Source of the DNA: Oceanobacillus sp. J11TS1
GTDB lineage: Bacteria > Bacillota > Bacilli > Bacillales > Amphibacillaceae
Direction: 5' to 3'
Assembly (NCBI RefSeq): GCF_018333215.1
Contig: NZ_BORO01000011.1
Location: forward strand, 1-64,000
Length of the DNA stretch: 64,000 bases
The notes under the pieces are model-generated. The model was not told the origin of the DNA. It saw nothing but the letters and a program-made list of their open reading frames with translations, and searched no databases. Both the position numbers and the translations under genes were made by a program. The stretch's first letter is position 1, and each line of letters opens with the position of its first letter. Shown piece after piece: positions 45,095 to 54,730 of this stretch.

Positions 45095-46330
45095 ATGAAT
45101 TTCTCAAAGAAAGCTTTTTTAAATAGATATTATATTTTCCTTTTACTCTTGGCCATTTTATTGATTGCAGCAACGTTACGTTCTCCAATTACATCTGTCG
45201 GACCGCTTATTCCTTTTTTCCGGGATGAACTGGGAGCTTCCAACGCTTTGATTGGATTAGTCAATACCCTGCCTTTACTAGCTTTCGGTTTATTCTCTCC
45301 ATTTGTTCCAAGAATATCCAGTAAGTTTGGGATGGAATTCACCCTGCTCATTGCTATGTTATGTCTATCTTTTGGTGTATTTATTAGGGCTAGCGGGGGT
45401 ATAGAGTTATTACTTTTCGGAACGCTCTTGGTCGGAATGGCCATTGCTGTGGGTAATATACTCATGCCGGGGTTAATTAAATCGACCTTTCCTTATCGAT
45501 TGGGGCTGATGACAGGTCTTTATTCGGTATCAATGAATTTATTCGGAGCGCTTGCCTCTGGCATTTCTGTACCTATTGCTTCCGTAACAGGATTTGATTG
45601 GCGAAATGCAATGCAAATATGGAGCATACTTTCTTTAGTCGCTGTAGTTATCCTATTACTTCGGCTGCCGGCCATGCGCTCAGCTAGAAAAAAAGTGTTT
45701 GTTGACGTAAAAAGTCAGCCATCTAAAGCGATCTTTAAATCGAAAATTGCCTGGGCAGTTACTTTTTTTATGGGTTTACAATCTTTAATACCCTATAGTT
45801 TATTCACATGGCTGCCTGATATTTTAATTACCAAGGGATTTAATGAAAGTGAAGCTGGATGGTTAATTGCTATCTATCAAGTCGGACTTATCCCAACGAC
45901 ATTTATTGCTCCAATTCTTGCCGGTCGCATGCAGAACCAGCGTCTGATCGGCTGCAGCGCTGGCTTATTATTTTTCTTTGGTTTATTAGGAGTTGCTTTT
46001 ACTTCATCTCATTTAATCATTATTATCTTTCTTATATTAACTGGGATTGGAGCCGGAACTGCATTCAGTTTAGCGATGATGTTCTTTGTTCTCCGTACCA
46101 GCACCGTTATGGAATCGGCGCAATTATCCAGTATGGCTCAATCTGTTGGTTATATTGTTGCTTCTATCGGTCCTCTTTTTCTTGGAACTATCGCCGACAA
46201 GACTGAAGGCTGGACAGTACCGTTTATTATTTTAATGACTGCAGCACTGTGTATCGCATTCCTTGGAACAGTCGCTGGGAAGGACCAGAAGATTTCCTTT
46301 GAGGCGGCAAAAGAATCAACTACACAATAA
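45095..46330 (+). CDS. MFS transporter, CynX/NimT family
   Basis: A 411-aa permease with 12 membrane helices. The start at 45095 avoids an N-terminal extension (44924-45094) that overlaps a terminator and promoter. Characteristic segments are LLIAATLRSPITSVGPLIP near residue 20, with the Arg that marks this family, GMAIAVGNILMPGLIKSTFP near 115, and LTGIGAGTAFSLAMMFFVLRT near 335. CynX/NimT members move cyanate, nitroimidazole drugs or small aromatics. The substrate here is unknown. Confidence 0.9.
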   Translation: MNFSKKAFLNRYYIFLLLLAILLIAATLRSPITSVGPLIPFFRDELGASNALIGLVNTLPLLAFGLFSPFVPRISSKFGMEFTLLIAMLCLSFGVFIRASGGIELLLFGTLLVGMAIAVGNILMPGLIKSTFPYRLGLMTGLYSVSMNLFGALASGISVPIASVTGFDWRNAMQIWSILSLVAVVILLLRLPAMRSARKKVFVDVKSQPSKAIFKSKIAWAVTFFMGLQSLIPYSLFTWLPDILITKGFNESEAGWLIAIYQVGLIPTTFIAPILAGRMQNQRLIGCSAGLLFFFGLLGVAFTSSHLIIIIFLILTGIGAGTAFSLAMMFFVLRTSTVMESAQLSSMAQSVGYIVASIGPLFLGTIADKTEGWTVPFIILMTAALCIAFLGTVAGKDQKISFEAAKESTTQ

Positions 46331-46341
46331 AATTCATAAGT

Positions 46342-46381
46342 AAAATGAGGCCGAAGAAGATTACTCTGGGCCTCATTTTAT
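46342..46381 (+). terminator. Terminator of the MFS exporter gene
   Basis: Perfect 11-bp arms AAAATGAGGCC and GGCCTCATTTT with a 16-base loop, T-rich on both sides, just past the stop. Confidence 0.85.
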
Positions 46382-46541
46382 TTCATATATACTTCACTGT
46401 TTATGCCACTCCCACTTGATTGCATGACTCTACTTTTTGATTTCTACCCATTGTAGTTCACACAGAAATTAGCCAGCCGTAATTCAATGAAGCCTATCGT
46501 AAACTGGCAGATTATTATATTTGCAGATATGAAAGTAATCC

Positions 46542-47096
46542 CTATCTATCAATTATATTATCCCTTGCCTGTCTAACATCATGATACATTTTCCAAGTAT
46601 AAAAAATGGTTAAAATAAGGATTATCCCTAATGTCATCATTACACCTGATCCAAGTCCATCTTGATTCCCCAGACCTGATTGAATTATTCCATAGTGAAT
46701 AAGCCAGAAGAGAATGCTAACGAATAGATTCATTAGTGCGAGCATTCTTGCTGAATTTTTCTTCACAAGGATGATTTGCTTTTCTGTTAGTTCTTCTTTT
46801 TTTATAAATGGGATGTTCACCATTTGCAGACTGTCTACTGTATTATCTGATTTTACGATAAGAAAATAATTAAGTACAAAACAAAGAATTGTAGTATGTA
46901 TATATAAGATCATGAGACCAATTAACGTACCTTTATTGCTCCACCCATCTGGTTCCCCTTGTAAATTAAAATGAGTTGGTATTTCGTTAGGTAATTTGCC
47001 GAATGAAAAAATCACATAAAAAATAGTTATAAATAGGATAGAAAAAGTCAGTACATCAATTAGTGGTGAATAATATTTGCTAATGTTCCTCCACAT
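46542..47096 (-). CDS. DUF1648 domain membrane protein
   Basis: A 184-aa protein. The first two helices enclose the DUF1648 pattern, with YSPLIDVLTFSILFITIFYVIFSFGKLPNEIPTHFNLQGEPDGWSNKGT over residues 9-56, and two more helices lie near 118-140 and 150-168. Proteins of this type include SdpI-like immunity proteins, but this one is shorter than SdpI. Function unknown. Confidence 0.85.
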   Translation of the reverse strand: MWRNISKYYSPLIDVLTFSILFITIFYVIFSFGKLPNEIPTHFNLQGEPDGWSNKGTLIGLMILYIHTTILCFVLNYFLIVKSDNTVDSLQMVNIPFIKKEELTEKQIILVKKNSARMLALMNLFVSILFWLIHYGIIQSGLGNQDGLGSGVMMTLGIILILTIFYTWKMYHDVRQARDNIIDR

Positions 47097-47270
47097 AGGA
47101 TTATCCCCACCTTGTTAATATTTAAACTGCAACAGCTTTCATTAGTACATACGATTGAAAAGCCATTTCGTTTCATTTTAAAAATCAAGTATTATCGTCC
47201 ATTTGCGGCTGAATCCCGAATCCGGTCAGCCAACATACTCTCTTTGAAAATTGACAAGCCTAAAAATGAA

Positions 47271-47396
47271 TCAGGCTAGTACGACCAGTCCCGCAAGCCG
47301 GCCGCATATTAAGGGCCACCTAATGTTTAACATCTCTACATGACATCTCACCGTCATTCCAACTATCTTTTGGAGGCTAGATGTTCTCCAATGCAT
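47271..47396 (-). other. Unusual GC-rich intergenic segment with a 41-codon open frame
   Basis: The 47097-47562 gap contains a GC-richer block. On the minus strand, ATG 47396 opens a frame MHWRTSSLQKIVGMTVRCH... ending at a TGA at 47271, rich in Arg, Cys and Trp. There is no ribosome site. The composition differs from its AT-rich surroundings, so it may be a dispersed repeat or a transferred fragment. I see no better interpretation. Confidence 0.3.
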
Positions 47397-47562
47397 TGGG
47401 CCGGCACTAAATAATTTTCTTTTAACATCACGCCTTTATATACAGACTTCTTGCAAATTAGTGAAATTATAGAGAATTAACATAAGATCAGAAACTTTGA
47501 AAGCTACTTTTATATTCGGCCATCTTCTTCCTCCGCTTTTGTTTACATAGAAATTATTATTA

Positions 47563-47949
47563 TTATTGGCGTTCTAAATAACAATTCTCTTCTTCTCTGA
47601 TATCTCCTTTCAAACCAACTTCGTCCTCATTAACTTTTTCGATATAATAACTTCGATAAATGCCAAAATCGAATCCATCAAAATAAATAACAGGTCCTTC
47701 TTCACTTTTCTCTATCCAATAAGAAAGTTCTCTATCGTATTCTTCAGAATAAACCGTTTCATTATCTTTAAATTTAATCCCCTTACTAATACTAGATGAA
47801 CAGTATGGCTCTCCTTTTGGCTTTCCCTCTATATATCCTGCTGTTGCCACCCATTTCCCTTCTATTAAATCATCCTCAGTTACGATAGTACCGCAACCAG
47901 CAAGAAAGATTAACAAGATAGGGAGAGAATAATATTTTAGCCAGTTCAA
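47563..47949 (-). CDS. Lipoprotein, array member A
   Basis: A 128-aa lipoprotein; TTG 47949 with GGAAGTGG upstream is preferred over ATG 47985. The lipobox is LIFLAGC. The mature part follows the array pattern: VTEDDLIEGKWVATAGYIEGKPKGEPYC, FKDNETVYSEEY, an aromatic strand pair, YYIEKVNEDEVGLKG, and the ending CYLERQ. A second Cys and a final Cys are conserved in the family, possibly forming a disulfide. It lies last in the lipoprotein array on the minus strand. Confidence 0.8.
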   Translation of the reverse strand: MNWLKYYSLPILLIFLAGCGTIVTEDDLIEGKWVATAGYIEGKPKGEPYCSSSISKGIKFKDNETVYSEEYDRELSYWIEKSEEGPVIYFDGFDFGIYRSYYIEKVNEDEVGLKGDIREEENCYLERQ

Positions 47950-48027
47950 TTTTGTACCACTTCCATTAAATGAATAGATTTTCATTTCTGATTTTCTTAC
48001 ATATTATAGCTTACACAGAACTTCATA

Positions 48028-48420
48028 TTATTGGCGTTCGAAATAACAATTCTGTCCCTCAAAAAATAATCTCCCAACCAAACCAAATTCATCCTCACTA
48101 ATCTTTTCTATAAAAAATGTTCGATGCATACTACCATCAATCCGTTGAAGATTAATAATAACTCCTTCATTATCTTTTTCTAGCTCATATGAAAAGTCAC
48201 TTTCATATCCTTTTGAATACACCGTTTCTTCATCTTTAAATTCTAGTCCAGGGTCTACACTGGGAGAACAGTAGGACTCTCCTTCTGGTTTTCCATCCTT
48301 ATACCCTGCAGTTACTACCCATTCTCCTTCTATTAAATCATCTCCCGTAATATCGTCCGTGCTGCAACTGATAAGAAAGATGAGTACGGCAAATAACAAA
48401 CTATACTTTACATACATCAC
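48028..48420 (-). CDS. Lipoprotein, array member B
   Basis: A 130-aa lipoprotein paralogous to its neighbours. Lipobox FLISC at about residue 19, then STDDITGDDLIEGEWVVTAGYKDGKPEGESYCSPS, FKDEETVYSKGYESDFSYELE, and the C-terminal CYFERQ. Start GTG/ATG with AGGA upstream. It is most similar to member C by eye. Function unknown; see the LXG locus. Confidence 0.82.
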   Translation of the reverse strand: MMYVKYSLLFAVLIFLISCSTDDITGDDLIEGEWVVTAGYKDGKPEGESYCSPSVDPGLEFKDEETVYSKGYESDFSYELEKDNEGVIINLQRIDGSMHRTFFIEKISEDEFGLVGRLFFEGQNCYFERQ

Positions 48421-48497
48421 TTTTTATCCTACTCCCGGTTGTTGTTCGACTCTATTTGTGATTTTTCTTACTCTTTATAGCTCCACAGAATTTTTTA

Positions 48498-48881
48498 TTA
48501 TTGTCGCTCCAAGTAACAATTCTCACCTTCTAGAAGCCCATTCCCTATCAAACCTATTTCATCTTCACTTATCTTCTCTATATAAAAATTCCGGTATACG
48601 ATCCCTTCAAGGTAGATAGCACGCTCTCCTTTCTTCCCCTCTAATTCATAGTAAAAGTCACTTCCATACGCTTTAGAATAAACCGTTTCTTCATCTTTAA
48701 ACTCTAAGCCATAACTTACACTATTTGAACAATACGACTCTCCTTCTGGTTTCCCGTCCTTATATCCTGCAGTTGCTATCCATTCTCCTCCTATTAAATC
48801 TTCTTCCGTTATCTCATCTGTAGTGCAGCTGACAAGACAGATGAGTATGGAAAATAACAAACTATACTTTACATACCTCAC
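48498..48881 (-). CDS. Lipoprotein, array member C
   Basis: A 127-aa lipoprotein with lipobox CLVSC near residue 18, then TTDEITEEDLIGGEWIATAGYKDGKPEGESYCSNS, FKDEETVYSKAYGSDFYYELEG and the end CYLERQ. The start is GTG 48881 with GGAG about nine bases upstream. The N-terminal signal sequence is almost the same as that of member B, indicating a recent duplication. Confidence 0.82.
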   Translation of the reverse strand: MRYVKYSLLFSILICLVSCTTDEITEEDLIGGEWIATAGYKDGKPEGESYCSNSVSYGLEFKDEETVYSKAYGSDFYYELEGKKGERAIYLEGIVYRNFYIEKISEDEIGLIGNGLLEGENCYLERQ

Positions 48882-48957
48882 TTTTTACCACTCCACTTAA
48901 CTAATAACTCTTCCTTACAAATTTTTTTATCCATTGGTGTTCACATTACAAAAAATC

Positions 48958-49221
48958 TTATTCACGGCGCTCTAAATAACAATTTGCACCTTCAACAAGC
49001 GAATTTCCTATCAAACCTATTTCATCTTCATTTACTTTTTTTCGATATAAAAAACTCGATACACGATTCCTCTAAAATTAATGGTAAGCCCTTCTTTCCA
49101 TTCCTCTAATTCATAGAAAAAATCCAATGTTCGTCAGTTAAATCATCTTCATCTACTGTGATACTATAGCCAGTAAAAACAGGGATATAACTAAGAAAAA
49201 TCTATACTTTAATTTATTCAT
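48958..49221 (-). pseudogene. Lipoprotein, array member, degenerate
   Basis: From ATG 49221 the signal NKLKYRFFLVISLFLLA is recognisable, but the lipobox Cys is replaced (the shifted frame reads GYSITVDEDDLTDEHW). About 50 residues are missing before DFFYELEEWKEGLTINFRG. A later shift gives KVNEDEIGLIGNSLVEG and ends CYLERRE. At least three lesions are present, so this is a dead copy between members C and D. Confidence 0.8.
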
Positions 49222-49288
49222 AGATATTTCACCCGTGCCTACACGACAAAAGATATTCTTATCTCATATAACTTAACAGAAGATTTTA

Positions 49289-49687
49289 TTATTGACGCTC
49301 CATATAGCAGGATTCTCCCTCCCCAAGATTTCCTTTCCCTGTCAAGCCAACCTCATCCTCGTTAATCTTGTCAATATAATATTTATCATAAATACCAAAG
49401 TCTTCCCCTTGAAAATAAATAACAGGGCCGCCTTTACTCTTCTCTATCCAATAAGAAAAATCACTATCGTAAGCTTCTACATAAACTGTTTCTTTATCTT
49501 TAAACTCAAGTCCCTTCCATACACTAGGCAAGCAGTACGGTTCTCCTACTGGCTCTCCATTTTCATATCCTGCAGTTGCTTTCCATTCTCCTCCGATTAA
49601 ATCTTCTTCTGTTACGATAGTGCTACAACTACCAAGACATAGTAATATAACAAAATAGAAGATATATTTCATTCGATCTAACAACAT
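49289..49687 (-). CDS. Lipoprotein, array member D
   Basis: A 132-aa lipoprotein with lipobox LCLGSC near residue 21 and the family pattern: TIVTEEDLIGGEWKATAGYENGEPVGEPYC, FKDKETVYVEAYDSDFSYWIEKSKGGPVIYFQGEDFGIYDKYYIDKINEDEVGLTG, CYMERQ. AAGGAG lies four bases before the first ATG. It is the copy nearest to the LXG locus and is most like member A, so A and D may be the ancestral pair. Confidence 0.82.
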   Translation of the reverse strand: MLLDRMKYIFYFVILLCLGSCSTIVTEEDLIGGEWKATAGYENGEPVGEPYCLPSVWKGLEFKDKETVYVEAYDSDFSYWIEKSKGGPVIYFQGEDFGIYDKYYIDKINEDEVGLTGKGNLGEGESCYMERQ

Positions 49688-49739
49688 ACCACTCCTTATT
49701 AGTTCATTAATTATTTATTAATTTAAAATTTTAAAAATG

Positions 49740-50363
49740 TTACTTCTCTCCGTTTGCCAGACTTTCAATAGACTTCCCATGTTTGGCACCCTCATAAATG
49801 TATGAATATGTTTTCCATCCGAATTCATTATTTACTTCTTTCAGTTTCTCACCAATTGCATACCAATCATGCGCATTAATTTCTTTTTCTGGGAAATAAA
49901 GATTAGGGTTTTTCTCATGAAGTTCTCTCCATCTCTCTAATTTTATAAATGTTCCATCTAAAGGATAAAGTTGTACATCTAATCCTCTACCATTATTATG
50001 CTCGCTAATTGCAACTTCTAAATTTAGTCTTTCTGCTACCAGTAATGCTTCATCAAGTATTATACCTTCCTCATATTCTTTCTTATCAGAATGAAATTCT
50101 ACAGTTGCTTTTCCAGCGTCTACAATAGCAGTTATACCTGCTATTTTCGCTATCTGGGAAATTACTTTACCCGTAACTTTTTTTGCTACAAAATTTGCTT
50201 CATAATCAGCATATTCTTCTTTTAATTCATTCAATTCGCTCTCCCTAATGTTAGTAGATGCTGATGGTCCTACGGCGTATGTTATGCTTGTCTTTTCTTC
50301 TTTAGTTGCAACAAAGTAAGTCTGTTCATAATATATCTCATTATGATATTCTACCTTACTCAT
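49740..50363 (-). CDS. LXG-locus protein, unknown
   Basis: A 207-aa protein 44 bases after the LXG gene in the same direction. It starts SKVEYHNEIYYEQTYFVATKEEKT, has an amphipathic hydrophobic stretch near 75-100 (VTGKVISQIAKIAGITAIVDAGKA) and a soluble C-terminal half with ERWRELHEKNPNLYFPEKEINAHDWYAIGEKL. No signal peptide, no Cys. By position it could be the split-off toxin or carrier portion of the LXG protein, or a partner. I do not recognise a catalytic domain. Confidence 0.7.
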   Translation of the reverse strand: MSKVEYHNEIYYEQTYFVATKEEKTSITYAVGPSASTNIRESELNELKEEYADYEANFVAKKVTGKVISQIAKIAGITAIVDAGKATVEFHSDKKEYEEGIILDEALLVAERLNLEVAISEHNNGRGLDVQLYPLDGTFIKLERWRELHEKNPNLYFPEKEINAHDWYAIGEKLKEVNNEFGWKTYSYIYEGAKHGKSIESLANGEK

Positions 50364-50407
50364 TATATTATCATCTCCATTGTAATCAGCTGCGTGTACT
50401 CTTGAGT

Positions 50408-51549
50408 TTAGTTATGACCAAAGATGTCCTTATGACCTTCTTCATTTTCAATATTAAATACTTCATATTCCATATCAAACACCTTAATAACTTTATCCTC
50501 AACTACCATTTGAGTATGATAATCTTTCAACAACATCAAATAAGCTTCTAACTTAGTACGATCACTATCATGCACATTAGTCTCACTCGGAAGTTTATTC
50601 CCAATAAAAACATAAGCCTGAACCATTTCCATTTCTTCTTCCAATCTCCTGTCAGAAATAACAACCTTTTCATTCAGCCTATCGGTTAACTTATCAATAT
50701 TTTCCTCATCAATATAACCAGCAATTTCCTCAACTTCTTTTCTTTTTTCATCATCCAGAAGTTCATTTTGAAAGTAATCATAAATAATATCTGTTTCCTC
50801 TGGGGATAAGGTTTTGCCACCTGCCATTTTTTGCAGTACTTCCTCTAACACCACATTTCTTTCTTCTTCACTTACTCCATTTATAAATAGATTAGTGGGT
50901 ATAATTACCCCCGCAGCGGCTCCCCTATTAAAATCCCTAACCGTTAAATCGCCATTTTTCGTAGCATTCCCTACTTGGGACAGGTAATCTTTCATTGTGC
51001 TTAAATCCGTACGCACCGCTTCCATTGCTTCCACTTGCGCTTCGTCGATTTCATATAACCGTCTACAATGTTCCGCACTTTTTTCTTCCCATTATCTGCA
51101 TGCTCCAGTACTTCTGTTTCATCGATCTTAGCTAGTGAAACAATATCTGACACACGATCTATAATATCATTCGCCTCTGTTGTAAATTCTTGAGCTCGGT
51201 CTTCCACTTTTTCAAATCCTGCGATGACCTTTTCCTCTAAAAACTCTTCACGAATAAATCCATCTGGGGATGATTCAAATTCTTGAACAGACTCTTGCAT
51301 CGTTGTAATTGTCTCTTTATAATTTTCCAGCCATTGCTGAAGAAAGCTAAGAAAAGGCCCATGAACCTCTTTAAAATAAGTACGGATAGCGTCTCCAGCT
51401 TCTCCGCTTAAAACATCTTTTGAATTATAGAAATTAGTAATCGAGGTTTGTAAAGTGCTGACATCCTCCACCACTGTATCAATATCATTTTTTCCTTCTT
51501 CCAGCCCTTCCATGAATGCATCCATATCTAAAACCTTCAATTGCAGCAC
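50408..51549 (-). pseudogene. LXG-domain type VII secretion effector, interrupted by a frameshift
   Basis: Restoring one base gives a protein of about 380 aa. The N-terminal frame (51001-51549) is an LXG domain opening LKVLDMDAFMEGLEEGKNDIDTVVEDVSTLQTSITNFYN, helical, with the GDAIRTYFKEVHGPFLSFLQQWLENYKETI segment. It breaks at about 51060 after VRNIVD. The next frame (50408-51034) continues RLYEIDEAQVEAMEAVRTDLSTMKDYLSQVG and then a helical linker (KTLSPEETDIIYDYFQNELLDDEKRKEVEEI, EEEMEMVQAYVFIGNK). No catalytic toxin domain is seen at the C-terminus. It is third after ywqH and ywqI, the usual order for an LXG toxin. Confidence 0.82.
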
Positions 51550-51553
51550 CCCT

Positions 51554-51865
51554 TTATTTATCTATACTTTTAGGTTTTACCTGTGTTTCTCTTAATGACG
51601 AGTCCCTGGCTTGAAGAGCATCTGTCTCTTCCATCTTATCGATTGCCTCTTCCGCCGCTTGTAAATTTTGAAGAAAAGTTTGCTCAAATTGGGATAAAAG
51701 TGTATTGAATTCTTCATTTATTTCATTAAACACGTCTGCCATATCCAGGACATTTTCTCCTTCTACCTCTTTTCTAAAAGATGTTTCCATTGCGTTTAAA
51801 GCTGCGCGCATATCGGAAACTCCCTGCTTGGCAATTTCAGGATGTATTCTAATTTCCTTACTCAT
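51554..51865 (-). CDS. ywqI: YwqI-like small T7SS partner protein
   Basis: A 103-aa protein (start ATG 51865 with AGGAGG upstream; the longer frame begins within ywqH without a ribosome site). It opens SKEIRIHPEIAKQGVSDMRAALNAMETSF and is all helical. This is the DUF5344/YwqI (TIGR04197) type, a WXG100-like small partner that helps LXG proteins enter the type VII system. Its start overlaps the ywqH stop by eight bases. Confidence 0.85.
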   Translation of the reverse strand: MSKEIRIHPEIAKQGVSDMRAALNAMETSFRKEVEGENVLDMADVFNEINEEFNTLLSQFEQTFLQNLQAAEEAIDKMEETDALQARDSSLRETQVKPKSIDK

Positions 51866-52280
51866 TTTTCCGCGCCTCCTCTTTCTTTTTTTCAAGCTCT
51901 TCTTTCCGCGATTCCATTGATGAAATATTACTTTCTAAACTGCTGATTCCTTCTTCAATTTGTTCTATCTTCTCTTCTATTTCCTCGATAACTTTTTTAA
52001 TCTGCTCTTCTGACATCGCAATAAAGCTTGTCTTTAAGCCATCTTCTCTTATCTCTGTTACATCTTTTGCATTTTCTCCTTCAAAGTTATTTGATGTAAA
52101 TTCCGGTTTTGAACACTCTCCCTCAACATCCGAGAAATCCCCCTGCACTTCCACTAATTCCGAATGTGCTTTTTCTAATCGCTCCAAATCATCCTGTTTA
52201 CTAGATAATACCTGTTTACTAATCCCTATACTTCGATCTACCATCATCAATTTGTTTGTGATAACAAAGGATTCAGACAC
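51858..52280 (-). CDS. ywqH: YwqH-like small T7SS partner protein
   Basis: A 140-aa protein starting at GTG 52280 (GGAGG nine bases upstream). DUF5082 family: an N-terminal helix (SESFVITNKLMMVDRSIGIS), a loop, then a long coiled coil of about 55 residues rich in Glu and Lys at the C-terminus. It is the first gene of the ywqHI-LXG operon, as in the B. subtilis ywqHIJKL locus. The essential secretion machinery (yuk/ess) is not in this window. Confidence 0.85.
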   Translation of the reverse strand: MSESFVITNKLMMVDRSIGISKQVLSSKQDDLERLEKAHSELVEVQGDFSDVEGECSKPEFTSNNFEGENAKDVTEIREDGLKTSFIAMSEEQIKKVIEEIEEKIEQIEEGISSLESNISSMESRKEELEKKKEEARKNE

Positions 52281-52481
52281 TAATAATCACCTCCACTTTC
52301 TAACTATTATTCAAATTTCGCGTAATAACTTTTCCCTCTATTTATCACATCTTAATGGAAATTCAAATGATTTTAAAGAGAATTTTAAGTTTTAACACTT
52401 CACCATATGGTTGCGACCAACTGCTCATCCTTTGAAAAAATAAGTATAAATTCCACCACGTTACGAAGTCTTTTTGTGCAT

Positions 52482-52524
52482 AAAAAAACAGGCTACCTAA
52501 ATGATTTCATTTAGATAACCTGCT
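52482..52524 (-). terminator. fbp terminator
   Basis: CAGGCTACCTAAATGA and TCATTTAGATAACCTG form a 16-bp stem with one G-U and one mismatch, followed on the minus strand by seven T, directly downstream of the fbp stop. Confidence 0.85.
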
Positions 52525-52540
52525 CTTGTCCTTGCTTCCC

Positions 52541-54472
52541 TTAATGAAGATAACGGTACGCCATCAGCTGATTTAACATCTCAATTTCTTCTTGCAGCTT
52601 GGCTCCGATATTGGTTTCCCGGACTTTCTTCCGTTCTAGTTCTTTGTCTACTACTCGTCGGACAGATAAAACATCTGCTCCATTTAATACCACATCTTCT
52701 TTGGAATTAAAATGCTGGTGGGCAACGAGCTGCATACCGAATGAATTATATAATAAGGTGTATCCAGCAATACCTGTTGTTGATTGATACGCCTTTGAGA
52801 ATCCTCCGTCGATGACAATCATTTTTCCATTCGCCTTGATAGGGTTCTCCCCATCAATTTCTTTTACTGGGGTATGTCCATTAATGATATGCCCATGCTC
52901 AGGGTCCAGATCAAATTCTTTCAGCACTTTTTGGCACATATCCACATCTTCACGTAAATAATAATATGGATTTTTTTGTTCGTGATGCGATGCCTTATCA
53001 GAAATAAAGTAACGCTCAAAAGTGGTCATGGCCCGTTTACCGAAGAGCGAAGAATATTCTCCTGTCCATAAGTACCACACCATATCTGTCGCTAAATCAT
53101 CTGTCGTTTCTTTGTCTGCAAAAGCTTGGCGCAAATAACCTTCAAATTTATCTAGTAATTCTCTTCCTTTATACGCTTTTCCTTCAATTTCCATTCGCTC
53201 CATATTTCCATTTTCATCAACTGGAATACAGCCGTGGATTAATAGATTTCCATTATATTTAAGATACAAATTTCCTTTTTTCATTAAGAAATTCATATGT
53301 CTTTTTAACTTCTCGGATTGTTGTACAGAGAGTAAAAGTTTGTCGATAACTTCTTCTTCTTCAGGCAATAGCTTCGCAGGATCAGCAGGATCCACCGTAG
53401 AGAAACACGTATTTTCCAGTGGATAGGTTTTTCCGTAAATAGTGATTTCCTGTTTCTCGTAATCTACTTTCTCTAAAACGAGTCTTTCCTCCATATTAAA
53501 AAAAGGGCGTCGTTTAATAATTGGGCTTTCTAGCTTAAATTGAATCATAGCTATCGCTTGATGAATCTTCGTGATTTGTAATTTTTCTTGAGCCGAAATA
53601 TCCTTATCTGGAGATTTCTTAGGTCGGAACGCAGGATTATCCCCATAATATTTTGCCGCTAACGTAAGTAATGGACGCAAATTAATCCCATAAGCATCTT
53701 CTATGATATCTAAATTATCATAACGTGCACAGATTCGAATAATATTCGCCAGACAAACCTTGGATCCTGCATACGCCCCAATCCACAAGACATCATGGTT
53801 ACCCCACTGAATATCAACCGAGTGATAATTGATCAGTGTCTCCATAATTTTATCCGGCTCTGGACCGCGGTCATAAATATCACCAACAACATGCAGATGA
53901 TCGACGACCAGTTGCTGGGTTGTATAAGATAAGCCGGTAATTAATTTATCTGCCTGACCTAAGGAAATAATTTTTTCTACAATTTTTTCATAATATGATT
54001 TCTTATTCGTATATTCATCCGTCTTATACAGCAACTCTTCAATTATATACACGAATTGTTCCGGTAATGCCTTTCGCAGCTTTGAACGTGTATATTTAGA
54101 GGAAGCATAGGAGATTAAATGAATCATATGATGGATTTTCTCTGCATACCATTCATCCAGCGCCTGCTTTGAATTAAATTGCTCCTTGATGAGCTTCAGC
54201 TTCTCTTCTGGATAATAGACAAGTGCAGCAAAATCACTAATGTCTTCCTCTGATAATGTATCCTTAAAAATATCATTTATTTTCTCTCTTACTTTTCCGG
54301 AACCATTTCGTAAAACATGTTGAAAAGCTTGATACTCCCCATGTAAATCACTTACAAAATGTTCTGTTCCTTTTGGCAGATCCAGAATTGATTCTAAATT
54401 AATAATCTCTGTAACTACCTTCTCTTCACTATCATATTTTTCCGCTAATAAATCAAGGTATTTTTTATTCAT
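52541..54472 (-). CDS. fbp: Fructose-1,6-bisphosphatase class III
   Basis: A 643-aa gluconeogenic enzyme that dephosphorylates fructose 1,6-bisphosphate. It is the Firmicutes-type class III enzyme of the metallophosphatase fold: [12 protein letters not shown] near residue 40, [13 protein letters not shown] near 197, [12 protein letters not shown] near 220, and the C-terminal [11 protein letters not shown] and [12 protein letters not shown]. Full length. The start ATG is preceded by GGGGG. It is monocistronic with its own terminator. Confidence 0.97.
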   Translation of the reverse strand: MNKKYLDLLAEKYDSEEKVVTEIINLESILDLPKGTEHFVSDLHGEYQAFQHVLRNGSGKVREKINDIFKDTLSEEDISDFAALVYYPEEKLKLIKEQFNSKQALDEWYAEKIHHMIHLISYASSKYTRSKLRKALPEQFVYIIEELLYKTDEYTNKKSYYEKIVEKIISLGQADKLITGLSYTTQQLVVDHLHVVGDIYDRGPEPDKIMETLINYHSVDIQWGNHDVLWIGAYAGSKVCLANIIRICARYDNLDIIEDAYGINLRPLLTLAAKYYGDNPAFRPKKSPDKDISAQEKLQITKIHQAIAMIQFKLESPIIKRRPFFNMEERLVLEKVDYEKQEITIYGKTYPLENTCFSTVDPADPAKLLPEEEEVIDKLLLSVQQSEKLKRHMNFLMKKGNLYLKYNGNLLIHGCIPVDENGNMERMEIEGKAYKGRELLDKFEGYLRQAFADKETTDDLATDMVWYLWTGEYSSLFGKRAMTTFERYFISDKASHHEQKNPYYYLREDVDMCQKVLKEFDLDPEHGHIINGHTPVKEIDGENPIKANGKMIVIDGGFSKAYQSTTGIAGYTLLYNSFGMQLVAHQHFNSKEDVVLNGADVLSVRRVVDKELERKKVRETNIGAKLQEEIEMLNQLMAYRYLH

Positions 54473-54730
54473 CCTCTAGATCCCCCTCGCATGAATTATG
54501 TTATATTAATTTAAAATAGTATAACACTTTCGGAGAAGAATTTCAGTTATGAAAAACTGCTGTGACAATTAAAAAGAGGTAAAATAAGCAAGCAGCGAAG
54601 GCAAAACAGTACGTGAATGTCCTTATTTCAATCGGTCCATCTTTAGTAATCAACTATTCCATACGATATACACATTGACTCGGTAAAGGCATATTTAAAA
54701 TCCCTTAGCTAATTCCCTCGTTTGCGTATT

